Positions 1 to 5,487 of a stretch of 6,267 bases of DNA are shown one piece after another. The first letter of the stretch is position 1; each line of letters starts with the position of its first letter. This DNA comes from Cocleimonas sp. (GTDB lineage: Bacteria; Pseudomonadota; Gammaproteobacteria; Thiotrichales; Thiotrichaceae), in NCBI GenBank assembly GCA_023146675.1, contig JAGLBQ010000358.1:1-6267 (forward strand), in the 5' to 3' direction. The notes beneath the pieces were generated by a model. It had not been told where the DNA came from. It searched no databases and worked only from the letters and a program-made list of their open reading frames with translations. The position numbers and the translations under genes were made by a program.

Positions 1-300
1 CTAGAGCATGATGCATTAGTTGAGCGCATTGGTATCTCAGGTGAGTCATCCATGGCAATGCGCAAAGCAGAGCGCTTCTCTACTCAGCATTGGAAAATGG
101 TCTATTTAAAGAGAAATAAAGACTGGCAAGGTGAAGCGATTGTGGTGATGCTCAATGAACGCAATACCAGCGTCATTATGCCAACACTGGCGCTAGAGCC
201 TAGAATACGGACTAAAGGTGTAGAGCTTGATCAATCACTGACAATACAAGTGACCTCTGCTGATATTGCTGATTTACGGGCTAATTTTCGAGTCATTTAA
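1..300 (+). CDS. RNB-domain (RNase II/R family) exoribonuclease, C-terminal part only
   Basis: The reading frame is open from the first base of the window and stops with TAA at 298-300, so this is the last 99 residues of a longer gene that starts upstream; the ATG codons at 52 and 58 are internal. RNB enzymes degrade RNA 3' to 5' hydrolytically in the cytoplasm. The visible part carries the hallmark end of the RNB catalytic domain (SMAMRKAERFSTQHWKMVYL, about residues 17-36 of the fragment), followed by a compact beta-rich tail (WQGEAIVVML, VIMPTLALEPRI, ADLRANFRVI) that fits the small S1/OB-like domain closing this family. The catalytic aspartates lie upstream and cannot be checked. It looks intact to its stop. 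Whether it is RNase II, RNase R or a paralogue cannot be told from the C-terminus alone. A hairpin begins 26 bp after the stop. Confidence 0.85.
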   Translation, partial: LEHDALVERIGISGESSMAMRKAERFSTQHWKMVYLKRNKDWQGEAIVVMLNERNTSVIMPTLALEPRIRTKGVELDQSLTIQVTSADIADLRANFRVI

Positions 301-326
301 GCTGAGTGATTCATTCAAAGTGCAAT

Positions 327-351
327 GTAGGGTGGAATTCTCCCACCCTAC
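327..351. repeat. Strong intergenic hairpin GTAGGGTGG/CCACCCTAC
   Basis: GTAGGGTGG at 327-335 pairs perfectly with CCACCCTAC at 343-351 across a 7-base loop. It lies 26 bp after the stop of the ribonuclease gene. On the plus strand it is followed by seven A (352-358), not T, so it is not a canonical intrinsic terminator for that gene, and no T-run follows it on the other strand either. The GTAGGGTGG...CCACC motif resembles dispersed palindromes of gammaproteobacterial genomes. It may still protect the 3' end of the ribonuclease mRNA. Confidence 0.6.
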
Positions 352-387
352 AAAAAAACAACATTCATTCCCCAGTAGACAGTTCTG

Positions 388-467
388 TAGCCCGTATGTA
401 GGCTAAGAGAAATACGGGAGATCATAGAAACACGCTATCCCGAACTAGATAAACGTCATACGGGCAA
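388..467. repeat. Bipartite REP/MITE-like palindromic element
   Basis: An 80-bp element has ends that are inverted copies: GTAGCCCGTATG at 388-399 against CATACGGGCAAC at 457-468, 11 of 12 positions pairing and the central 9 bp (390-398/457-465) perfect. The left half also folds on itself, with CCCGTAT at 391-397 pairing with ATACGGG at 412-418 over a 14-base loop. The right half keeps a degenerate copy (TATCCCG at 435-441). A full-length palindrome enclosing half-hairpins is typical of non-autonomous REP doublets or MITEs. It lies between the convergent ends of the ribonuclease gene and the ligase gene and has no coding potential. Confidence 0.6.
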
Positions 468-531
468 CAAAGGTGTAAACTACTTTTCTGTTTGGTGAAG
501 AATCTCCCTATATATTCTCACATAAATAATC

Positions 532-1629
532 TCAGGGACTCTTTAAAGACATTAATAAAGAACCTGTTTTCTCATAACGCTGCTTCATTACTTCTGCTTG
601 AGTCATTATTGTTTTATCAAGCATTAAAAATAACGGTTCTAAACGACGCTTATCGTATGGTTCTATTAATGCACTATAAGCAGCCTCTAGAACCACTACA
701 GCAGTATCATGAATATCCTTATCGTTGAAACCATGCAGTGCCACATATTTATGCTCCTTCTCATCAGGAACAACCGCCCTCCTCTCTAAAGTCGTATCCA
801 AAATCAGTCCTTTTAATAACGTTAATAAACTCGCATATAAATCAAAATCAGCACAGCTATCAAAGGCTTTAAATTCTATTCTTCCCTCTTCTGCTTTTAC
901 ACGTGCGACTTGTGTTAATGAAGGAGTAGATTGTATTTGGGTTGCCCCTTCAGGCAAAAAAACCATAACAGCAGGTCGCGCCCCTGTTCGATGCCAGGTT
1001 CGCACCGAAAGCCCATCCCACAGCTTGTTTTCATAGAAGGGGGAACTAAAGCTAAAAGGCACTATCCACGGACTGTAATAGGTTAGCTTTTTAGCAACAT
1101 CTATCATTTTTTCAACCGACATCCCAAGAGCAGAAAGGCTAAGATCAGGTCCATAACTCATCATAGGTATATCAGCTGTTTGCTTTTCAGGGGAGGATAA
1201 GCGACGTTTTATCTCAAAATTGCTTAATGGAGGAGTAGGCAAAAATTCTTTTTGAATTGGATTAAAGCTTATGCTAACAGGCGTTAAATCATAAGGAGCG
1301 ATAGCCTCTATTAAGAGCTGGTAACTTTCATTAAGCTCATTGATTGCAGCCCCAATACTACGATGTATGGTCGTGCGAATCTCAATCCCCTTAGGTGAAC
1401 ACCCAGAGACTTCACCCTTATCAGTAAAACGCTCATAACCCTCGATATACCAACGCTTCAGCTTAATTCCTGCATCACCTACACGCAGTTGGGGATAGTC
1501 TGTTTCGTGCAACGGTAAAGAATCTATAATACTGGCAAATATTGAGAAGTCAGTATTGCTAAAGTCAGCAAACTCACCTTGTTTATTTAAAAAAGCTATT
1601 TCATGCTCTATTCCATACTGGAATACCAT
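532..1629 (-). CDS. GCS2-type glutamate-cysteine ligase-like carboxylate-amine ligase
   Basis: This 365-residue protein is recognisable as the GCS2-like ATP-dependent carboxylate-amine ligase family (glutamate-cysteine ligase type, as found in cyanobacteria). The family couples ATP hydrolysis to joining a carboxylate, classically glutamate gamma-carboxyl, to an amine such as cysteine, in the cytoplasm. Visible motifs: GIEHE at residues 6-10 (metal/ATP-binding acidic motif), DYPQLRVGDAGIKLKRWYIEG at 44-64, KGIEIRTTIH at 80-89, ISFNP at 120-124, YGPDLSLS at 159-166, YYSPWIVPFSFSSPFY at 184-199 and GLSVRTWHRTGARP at 206-219. The open frame extends upstream to 1767, but ATG 1629 is preferred: AAGGA stands 7 nt before it, the family begins just before the GIEHE motif, and the longer start would overlap the nitroreductase by 89 bp. 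The gap to that gene is then 49 bp, so the two probably form one operon. The actual substrate is unknown; glutathione synthesis is only one option, and no gshB partner is visible. Confidence 0.85.
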   Translation of the reverse strand: MVFQYGIEHEIAFLNKQGEFADFSNTDFSIFASIIDSLPLHETDYPQLRVGDAGIKLKRWYIEGYERFTDKGEVSGCSPKGIEIRTTIHRSIGAAINELNESYQLLIEAIAPYDLTPVSISFNPIQKEFLPTPPLSNFEIKRRLSSPEKQTADIPMMSYGPDLSLSALGMSVEKMIDVAKKLTYYSPWIVPFSFSSPFYENKLWDGLSVRTWHRTGARPAVMVFLPEGATQIQSTPSLTQVARVKAEEGRIEFKAFDSCADFDLYASLLTLLKGLILDTTLERRAVVPDEKEHKYVALHGFNDKDIHDTAVVVLEAAYSALIEPYDKRRLEPLFLMLDKTIMTQAEVMKQRYEKTGSLLMSLKSP

Positions 1630-1678
1630 AAGCTCATCCTTGAGTTGTAAAGAGTTAATTGATGCTGTATTTTTTATA

Positions 1679-2413
1679 TCACACAGAGTTAATACGAGAT
1701 TTATTAATTTTAATCCAAGACATCCATGACGTTTGTACTCCACGTTTATCACGCAGCTTTCCAGCAACCGTCTCCCTGTTTGAGCTTTCTTCTGGAAACA
1801 TAAAAATAGCTCCCATCAGTTTTTCTCTTTCAGGAATGCCACACAAATTAAAACAAGACGCTGATTGCAAAATGCCTCCACTTGACCAATAGGTTTGGAT
1901 ATTTCGGGCTTCTGCTGCCAAGAGTAAATTTTGTGTCGCCGCACCTGTCGCTGCTATGTGTTCATCTCTAACGATTTGCTTCGCTATCTTTTTTTTCTCC
2001 GTTTGATCAGTACCATTTTCTGGCTCAGGTAGCCATGTCACCATCACCAAACCACCACAGGCTGACAGCATTCGAACTATCTTTGAATTTTTATCAACAT
2101 TAGATTTAGGCGAATCAGACAAACAATGACCTAACTCAAGACACATTTTTTGCGACAAAGCATAGAAACGCCAAGGAACTAAAGAATTCATCACACCTTC
2201 TCGATGAATAATATTAGCGGGATAATGAAAAGGCGCCCAATTAGCAATCTTTATGGATTCATCAATACGCGTATTGAAATCAGAAGGAATATCAACAGGC
2301 TGGTCTAAATCTCCTAGCACTTTCAATGTTTTCCTTTTTTTAATCACCCTATCGATAGCAGATATAAACTGCTGAGAAGATAAGAGAGGGGGTTTATTAT
2401 TCATATAGCACAC
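1679..2413 (-). CDS. Nitroreductase-family flavoprotein
   Basis: This 244-residue protein has the layout of the FMN-dependent nitroreductase superfamily, whose members use NAD(P)H or bound flavin for two-electron redox reactions. Visible are the N-terminal flavin-phosphate region (IKKRKTLKVL, residues 24-33, in the place of the usual RRS/RRT motif), AXXWAP followed by PWRFYAL (57-86), a hydrophobic core strand ACGGLVMVTWLP (118-129), the helix DEHIAATGAATQNLLLAAEARN (150-171) with YWSSGG (175-180), and GAIFMFP near the C-terminus, ending in GKLRDKRG. Start choice: GTG at 2413 has AAAGG 5 nt upstream, while ATG at 2404 would have it about 14 nt away; GTG is preferred but ATG remains possible. 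It heads a two-gene operon with the GCS2-like ligase and reads away from a Fur-like divergent promoter. It may oxidise or reduce the ligase product; that is inference. It does not show an obvious BluB signature. Confidence 0.85.
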   Translation of the reverse strand: MCYMNNKPPLLSSQQFISAIDRVIKKRKTLKVLGDLDQPVDIPSDFNTRIDESIKIANWAPFHYPANIIHREGVMNSLVPWRFYALSQKMCLELGHCLSDSPKSNVDKNSKIVRMLSACGGLVMVTWLPEPENGTDQTEKKKIAKQIVRDEHIAATGAATQNLLLAAEARNIQTYWSSGGILQSASCFNLCGIPEREKLMGAIFMFPEESSNRETVAGKLRDKRGVQTSWMSWIKINKSRINSV

Positions 2414-2432
2414 CGCGACCTTTAACGAGAGT

Positions 2433-2451
2433 GATTATTATCATCATTTGA
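2433..2451 (-). promoter_or_regulatory. Fur-box-like operator of the nitroreductase/ligase operon
   Basis: GATTATTATCATCATTTGA matches the 19-bp Fur consensus (GATAATGATAATCATTATC) at 13 positions by hand alignment. It overlaps the proposed -10 of the minus-strand promoter, the usual place for iron-dependent repression, and sits about 20 bp upstream of the GTG start. The region is AT-rich, which raises chance matches, but three such sites occur at this locus. Confidence 0.5.
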
Positions 2452-2464
2452 TAGAATAAATCAA
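2437..2464 (-). promoter_or_regulatory. Putative sigma-70 promoter for nitroreductase/ligase operon
   Basis: On the minus strand, TTGATT (2464-2459) is followed after 16 bp by GATAAT (2442-2437), 5 of 6 bases matching the -10 consensus. The transcript would start about 15-20 bp before the GTG start codon, giving a short leader with the AAAGG ribosome site. It is predicted by eye in an AT-rich region. Confidence 0.35.
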
Positions 2465-2525
2465 TAAAATATTGATAAACTAACTTTCTTATTATGGTAA
2501 AGGTTGCTGGATATTTAACTAGATT

Positions 2526-2554
2526 TTGATTTGAATATTTTCTCATGATAAGAT
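2526..2554 (+). promoter_or_regulatory. Putative sigma-70 promoter for the rightward genes
   Basis: TTGATT at 2526-2531 is followed after 17 bp by TAAGAT at 2549-2554 (4 of 6 consensus). The Fur-like palindrome at 2564-2588 would then lie just downstream of the transcription start, compatible with repression. Other -35/-10 pairs are possible in this AT-rich stretch. Confidence 0.3.
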
Positions 2555-2563
2555 CATTATGCA

Positions 2564-2588
2564 AATAATAATAGCTATCATTATTATT
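2564..2588 (+). promoter_or_regulatory. Fur-box-like palindromic operator of the rightward operon
   Basis: Perfect 9-bp arms AATAATAAT (2564-2572) and ATTATTATT (2580-2588) flank a 7-bp centre. The inner 19 bp (2567-2585) match 13 positions of the Fur consensus. A second, looser Fur-like stretch with one extra central base (ATGATAAGATCATTAT) lies just upstream at about 2545-2560. The site is 18 bp before the ATG of the PepSY-like ORF. Confidence 0.5.
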
Positions 2589-2605
2589 GAATATTTGAAA
2601 AGCCT

Positions 2606-2815
2606 ATGTCAATGCCTCGCAGAAAAAAGATATTTGAACGCCATCTATGTATCGATCACCGTTGGATAGCTATTCTCATCATTATCCCTCTTTTGATTAC
2701 CACAATAACAGGCGTGTTACTCCTACTAAACGCTACTTCTGCACGCATTCTTTCGATAAAACCAAGACAAACAGGCTGGTTAATACAATCACACAAAAGG
2801 CAGTTATTGGAGTAA
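2606..2815 (+). CDS. Short PepSY-TM-like membrane protein, probably a truncated remnant
   Basis: The 69-residue product has a basic N-terminus (MPRRKKIFERHL), then HRWIAILIIIPLLITTITGVLLLL (about residues 18-41), one membrane helix, then SIKPRQTGW. This matches the start of PepSY-associated TM proteins found in siderophore and iron-uptake loci, which open with a RxLHRWIA...PLLxxxxTGxLLxx helix followed by an I-x-P-x-x-x-G turn. Full members have a PepSY domain after this and a second helix near the C-terminus; here TAA follows about 17 residues after the turn. A candidate C-terminal helix lies immediately downstream in another frame. No strong Shine-Dalgarno precedes ATG 2606 or the in-frame ATG 2612. 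It could be a genuine single-helix small protein, but an internally deleted gene is more likely. Confidence 0.5.
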   Translation: MSMPRRKKIFERHLCIDHRWIAILIIIPLLITTITGVLLLLNATSARILSIKPRQTGWLIQSHKRQLLE

Positions 2816-2916
2816 AAATATGCGTCAGTTGTCTTTTTACCTTCTTATTCCTGTTGATTTCAGGCGGGATATTGATTTTTAAGCATTACCAGCGGAAACT
2901 TAAAAAAGGTATTTAA
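2816..2916 (+). pseudogene. Out-of-frame C-terminal membrane helix of a PepSY-type protein
   Basis: Immediately after the stop of the PepSY-like ORF, the frame ending with TAA at 2914-2916 encodes a hydrophobic helix and basic tail: CLFTFLFLLISGGILIFKHY then QRKLKKGI. It resembles the last helix of PepSY-TM proteins (hydrophobic run with an S/TG step, then Lys/Arg). It has no good start of its own. An ATG at 2820 preceded by GGAG is in a different frame and yields only 20 residues. The simplest reading is that the helix-1 and helix-2 ends of one gene were joined by deletion of the central PepSY domain, with a frame change. Similarity is judged by eye. Confidence 0.4.
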
Positions 2917-2930
2917 TTGTTATCATTATG
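2912..2930 (+). promoter_or_regulatory. Fur-box-like site upstream of the CbiX-like gene
   Basis: The reverse complement of TTTAATTGTTATCATTATG matches 14 of 19 positions of the Fur consensus, the best of the three sites in this window. It overlaps the stop of the degenerate helix ORF and lies 75 bp before the TTG start at 3006. This suggests the chelatase/SCO pair has its own iron-responsive promoter, or that a promoter survived the decay of the gene in front. I could not assign a convincing -35/-10 pair. Confidence 0.5.
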
Positions 2931-3005
2931 ATTTGTGAAATTACTTTCTACCTAGATTCTACTTAAATCTTAATCCACTCACACTAAAACTACGGAGCGT
3001 TAGCT

Positions 3006-4748
3006 TTGAAACTTGATACAACTTATAAGGAAGTGATCATTCTATCCATTTTTATTATTGGCTTTCTTTTGTTCTTTTACACCTCTAATCGCAGCACACC
3101 AAACTGCGAAGGAGAGCATTGTGCCGCCCCTCTTGCCTCTGGAAAATCTGGTTTTTTAGTGGTCGCGCCTGATCGTGGTTATAAAGGGAATCAAACGGTA
3201 CGAACGGCTTTTCAAGCGCTGGATAAAAATCATAATGCACAACTGGTCTTTGCAACGGATGAGCGCATGAAACCTTATTTAATCAAAGCGGTTCAGCAAC
3301 TCAAAAAGAATGGGGCTAAACAGCTTGTTATTCTGCCTGTGTTTTTATCGGCTTCACATCCTCGCTTAACCCGTTTTAGAACAATGTTACAGCAGGAGGT
3401 GAACGATACCAACGATACAATAATTTTTGCGCGACCTTTTGGTGGCAGTTATTTGGCGGTTGAACAGCTCGTTGAACGCATCCGTGAAAGTGATATTAAA
3501 GATCATTCCATTATTCTCGCAGGGCACGGCGTATCTTCCAAAGAAAGTAGCCGAGCGATGCATTTAGACCTACAAAGAATAGCAGATCAAGCCATGCAGG
3601 ATATGGGTGATAATAAAATAGAGGCGGTGCTTTGGCCTGAGGGTGAGGATAGAAAGCTACTGAAAAAGCAGGAGGAAGCGGCATGGAACTGGGTTAAAAA
3701 GCTTGATGATGGTCAAAAAACATGGCAAATAATCCCCTTTCATATGGGGGATGTATTGGATGGCATGATGAATTTTGATGGTCATTTGCAACGAGGCAAA
3801 CCGAAAAGCATCAAAATGCACGATTACAGCAATAATGAAGCTGAATTCTATGCTTTGTGGATGCAACGTGAAGCTAACCGTTACGCATCAGAAAAAGAAG
3901 TGTCGATAGGGATTGTCTTTAATGCACATGGCTCCGATTTTCATTGGAATCAAACCATGCGCGATGCTACCGCTGATTTAGCCAAAAAAATCCCATTGGA
4001 ATATGCCTTTTCGATGGCTGATCCTGATGATTTACGCAGTGCGGTCAAACGCTTAGAAAATAGAGGCGTGGGCGTGATTGTTATCGTGCGGGTATTTGGT
4101 ATGCGAACCAGTTTTCGTCATTCCGTCGAACGCTTAATAGGCTTGGATATTGATGCACCTGAGCTGTGTCAATTAGATGAAGGCGGCAGTCATTACGGCA
4201 CACCCCCCATGCGTTTACGCACCACCGCCTTAGTTGTTACCGAAGGGGGTTTGGCCGATAGCCCGCTGTTTGCAAAAGCACTATTGGATCGCGCTAACAA
4301 ATTATCATCCAATAAAAAAGACACTGTTATTGTGGTTGCACACGGTAAAGGACGTGATGAGGCGAATAAACAATGGTTAAAAGTACTTGCATCACTCACT
4401 GAGCAAATGAAAAAAATGGGGGGCGATCAGTTTAAGGCTATTCAATACCAAACATGGCAAGAAGACTGGCAAGATAAACGAGGCACACGCATTGACTCGG
4501 TAAAACAAATGGTTGAAGCCGCGCAAAAAGATGGCGGAACAGCGATAATCATCCCCGCAAGAACCACAGGAAAAGGGCCAACGAAACGCTTTTTAGGTGA
4601 TTTAAACTACAAAGCTGGCAGTGGTTTTGCGCCACACCCACTCTTCCCGCAATGGGTTGAAAAACAAATGCAACGCGGGTTAGAAACACTAGAGCAAACA
4701 CGTCATGTCTGGTATCCCGCCTTAGCCCCCTCAAACGGAGACAAGTAA
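3006..4748 (+). CDS. Membrane-anchored tandem CbiX/SirB-like chelatase-family protein
   Basis: The 580-residue protein starts at TTG 3006 with GGAG 8 nt upstream; no better ATG precedes the membrane segment. Residues 10-27 (VIILSIFIIGFLLFFYTS) form a single helix that should place the rest in the periplasm. Next comes CEGEHC (34-39), a possible metal-binding motif. The body looks like four alpha/beta lobes, hence two class II chelatase units. Lobe 1 (about 49-147) has VVAPDRG and LPVFLSASHPRL with H118; lobe 2 (168-267) has ILAGHG with H174; lobe 3 (300-420) has FNAHGSDF with H308; lobe 4 (440-556) has VVAHGKGRDE with H446. CbiX/SirB enzymes insert cobalt or iron into sirohydrochlorin in the cytoplasm and are much shorter (about 120-300 residues), so size, duplication and location are unusual. 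Lobe 1 lacks the His of the first motif, so catalysis is not assured. The stop abuts the SCO gene directly. A Fur-like box lies upstream. Substrate and metal are unknown. Confidence 0.75.
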   Translation: MKLDTTYKEVIILSIFIIGFLLFFYTSNRSTPNCEGEHCAAPLASGKSGFLVVAPDRGYKGNQTVRTAFQALDKNHNAQLVFATDERMKPYLIKAVQQLKKNGAKQLVILPVFLSASHPRLTRFRTMLQQEVNDTNDTIIFARPFGGSYLAVEQLVERIRESDIKDHSIILAGHGVSSKESSRAMHLDLQRIADQAMQDMGDNKIEAVLWPEGEDRKLLKKQEEAAWNWVKKLDDGQKTWQIIPFHMGDVLDGMMNFDGHLQRGKPKSIKMHDYSNNEAEFYALWMQREANRYASEKEVSIGIVFNAHGSDFHWNQTMRDATADLAKKIPLEYAFSMADPDDLRSAVKRLENRGVGVIVIVRVFGMRTSFRHSVERLIGLDIDAPELCQLDEGGSHYGTPPMRLRTTALVVTEGGLADSPLFAKALLDRANKLSSNKKDTVIVVAHGKGRDEANKQWLKVLASLTEQMKKMGGDQFKAIQYQTWQEDWQDKRGTRIDSVKQMVEAAQKDGGTAIIIPARTTGKGPTKRFLGDLNYKAGSGFAPHPLFPQWVEKQMQRGLETLEQTRHVWYPALAPSNGDK

Positions 4749-5321
4749 ATGAAACCGCTTATTATTACCTTATTTTTAGGATTATTGCTGAGTGGCTGTG
4801 ATTCAAATTCAGATCAAACAACATCAGCAAACCCAGCAACACTTGGCGGTGCTTTTACCCTGCAATCCACCACAGGCAAGGTATCACTGGCTGATTTTAA
4901 AGGTAAAGTTGTTGTACTTTACTTTGGCTACACCTCCTGCCCCGATATTTGCCCTACTTCACTGGCAATATTAACATCCGCCTTTCATTCCTTGGATAAA
5001 GAACAGCAACAAGAGATTCAGCCCTTACTGATCAGCCTAGACCCAGAAAGAGATACGGCTGAAAAGCTCAAAGACTACACCGCCTACTTTATTCCTAAAA
5101 TGATAGGACTCACAGGAAGCCTTGATACGGTAAAACGTATTGCCAAACAATACAAAGTCAACTTTCGTAAAACAGACACCGATAGCGCGCTAGGCTACGT
5201 TGTTGATCACGCTTCTATTTATTTTATTATCGGACGAGACGGTAAATTATTTACACATCTTATGCATAACGCTAACCCTGAAGAAGTCGCAGAGAAAATG
5301 AAGCAGGCATTGGCAAATTAA
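4749..5321 (+). CDS. SCO1/SenC/PrrC-family copper-binding lipoprotein
   Basis: The 190-residue protein has the thioredoxin-like fold of SCO proteins, which bind copper and help assemble the CuA site of cytochrome c oxidase or act as thiol reductants in the periplasm. A lipoprotein signal ends in LLSGC, with Cys17 as the lipidation site; Asp18 at +2 predicts retention in the inner membrane. The copper motif is present in full: YFGYTSCPDICP with Cys64 and Cys68 (CxxxC), and the distal ligand His154 in YVVDHAS. LISLDPERDT (94-103) is the family's second signature. The ATG follows the TAA of the CbiX-like gene without a gap, and GGAG inside that gene's end stands 8 nt before the start, so the two are co-transcribed and probably translationally coupled. 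No oxidase genes are in the window, so its client may be something other than cytochrome oxidase. Confidence 0.92.
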   Translation: MKPLIITLFLGLLLSGCDSNSDQTTSANPATLGGAFTLQSTTGKVSLADFKGKVVVLYFGYTSCPDICPTSLAILTSAFHSLDKEQQQEIQPLLISLDPERDTAEKLKDYTAYFIPKMIGLTGSLDTVKRIAKQYKVNFRKTDTDSALGYVVDHASIYFIIGRDGKLFTHLMHNANPEEVAEKMKQALAN

Positions 5322-5360
5322 AACTCCTAGCACTTCCCCTCGTCCCGCTCCCGTCTCCCA

Positions 5361-5472
5361 TCTCGTTCCCAAATTCCTATTTGGGAACGCAGTCTGGAAA
5401 TTCCATTTCCATAGTGCTGTATCGAAATAGAATTTCTAAAATAGCGTTACCAAATGGAATTTGGTAACGAGA
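5361..5472. repeat. 112-bp multi-hairpin palindromic repeat element (REP/BIME-like)
   Basis: The element is bounded by inverted TCTCGTTMCCAAATTCC ends (5361-5377 and the complement of 5456-5472; one mismatch, marked M). Inside are four perfect stem-loops: CGTTCCCAAAT/ATTTGGGAACG (5364-5374/5379-5389, 4-nt loop), TGGAAAT/ATTTCCA (5395-5401/5405-5411, 3-nt loop), GAAAT/ATTTC (5424-5428/5432-5436, 3-nt loop) and CGTTACCAAAT/ATTTGGTAACG (5445-5455/5459-5469, 3-nt loop). The order big-small-small-big makes the whole element mirror-symmetric. It is typical of non-autonomous repeats mobilised by RAYT-type transposases. Lying 39 bp after the SCO stop, its first hairpin may also slow or end transcription, though no T-run follows. 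Confidence 0.75.
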
Positions 5473-5487
5473 CTAATAATAGATTCA

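Noticed and set aside
725..1036. Plus-strand open frames across 492-1036 and 1659-1892
   Set aside because: They lie antisense to the ligase and nitroreductase genes, whose motifs are clear; they show no family resemblance and no ribosome site.
1679..2413. Nitroreductase as BluB (cobalamin lower-ligand synthesis), tempting because of the nearby CbiX-like gene
   Set aside because: I do not see BluB-specific motifs, and the CbiX-like protein appears periplasmic, so a cobalamin pathway is not supported by this window.
2460..2476. 17-bp palindrome ATCAATA-AAA-TATTGAT as an operator
   Set aside because: A perfect 7-bp inverted repeat in very AT-rich sequence is weak evidence; no known regulator consensus was recognised. 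It lies at the upstream edge of the minus-strand -35.
2820..2882. 20-codon ORF from ATG 2820 with GGAG upstream
   Set aside because: It is too short, its sequence is unlike any known leader, and it lies within the probable PepSY remnant.
3657..4734. Minus-strand open frames inside the CbiX-like gene (3657-3866, 4193-4399, 4549-4734)
   Set aside because: They are shadows of a long, motif-rich coding frame.
4792..4974. Alternative plus-strand frame inside the SCO gene
   Set aside because: It overlaps the well-supported SCO frame and has low-complexity, Gln-rich sequence with no family match.
5364..5411. CRISPR array in the repeat region 5361-5472
   Set aside because: Repeats are inverted, not direct, differ in stem length, and there are no regular spacers.
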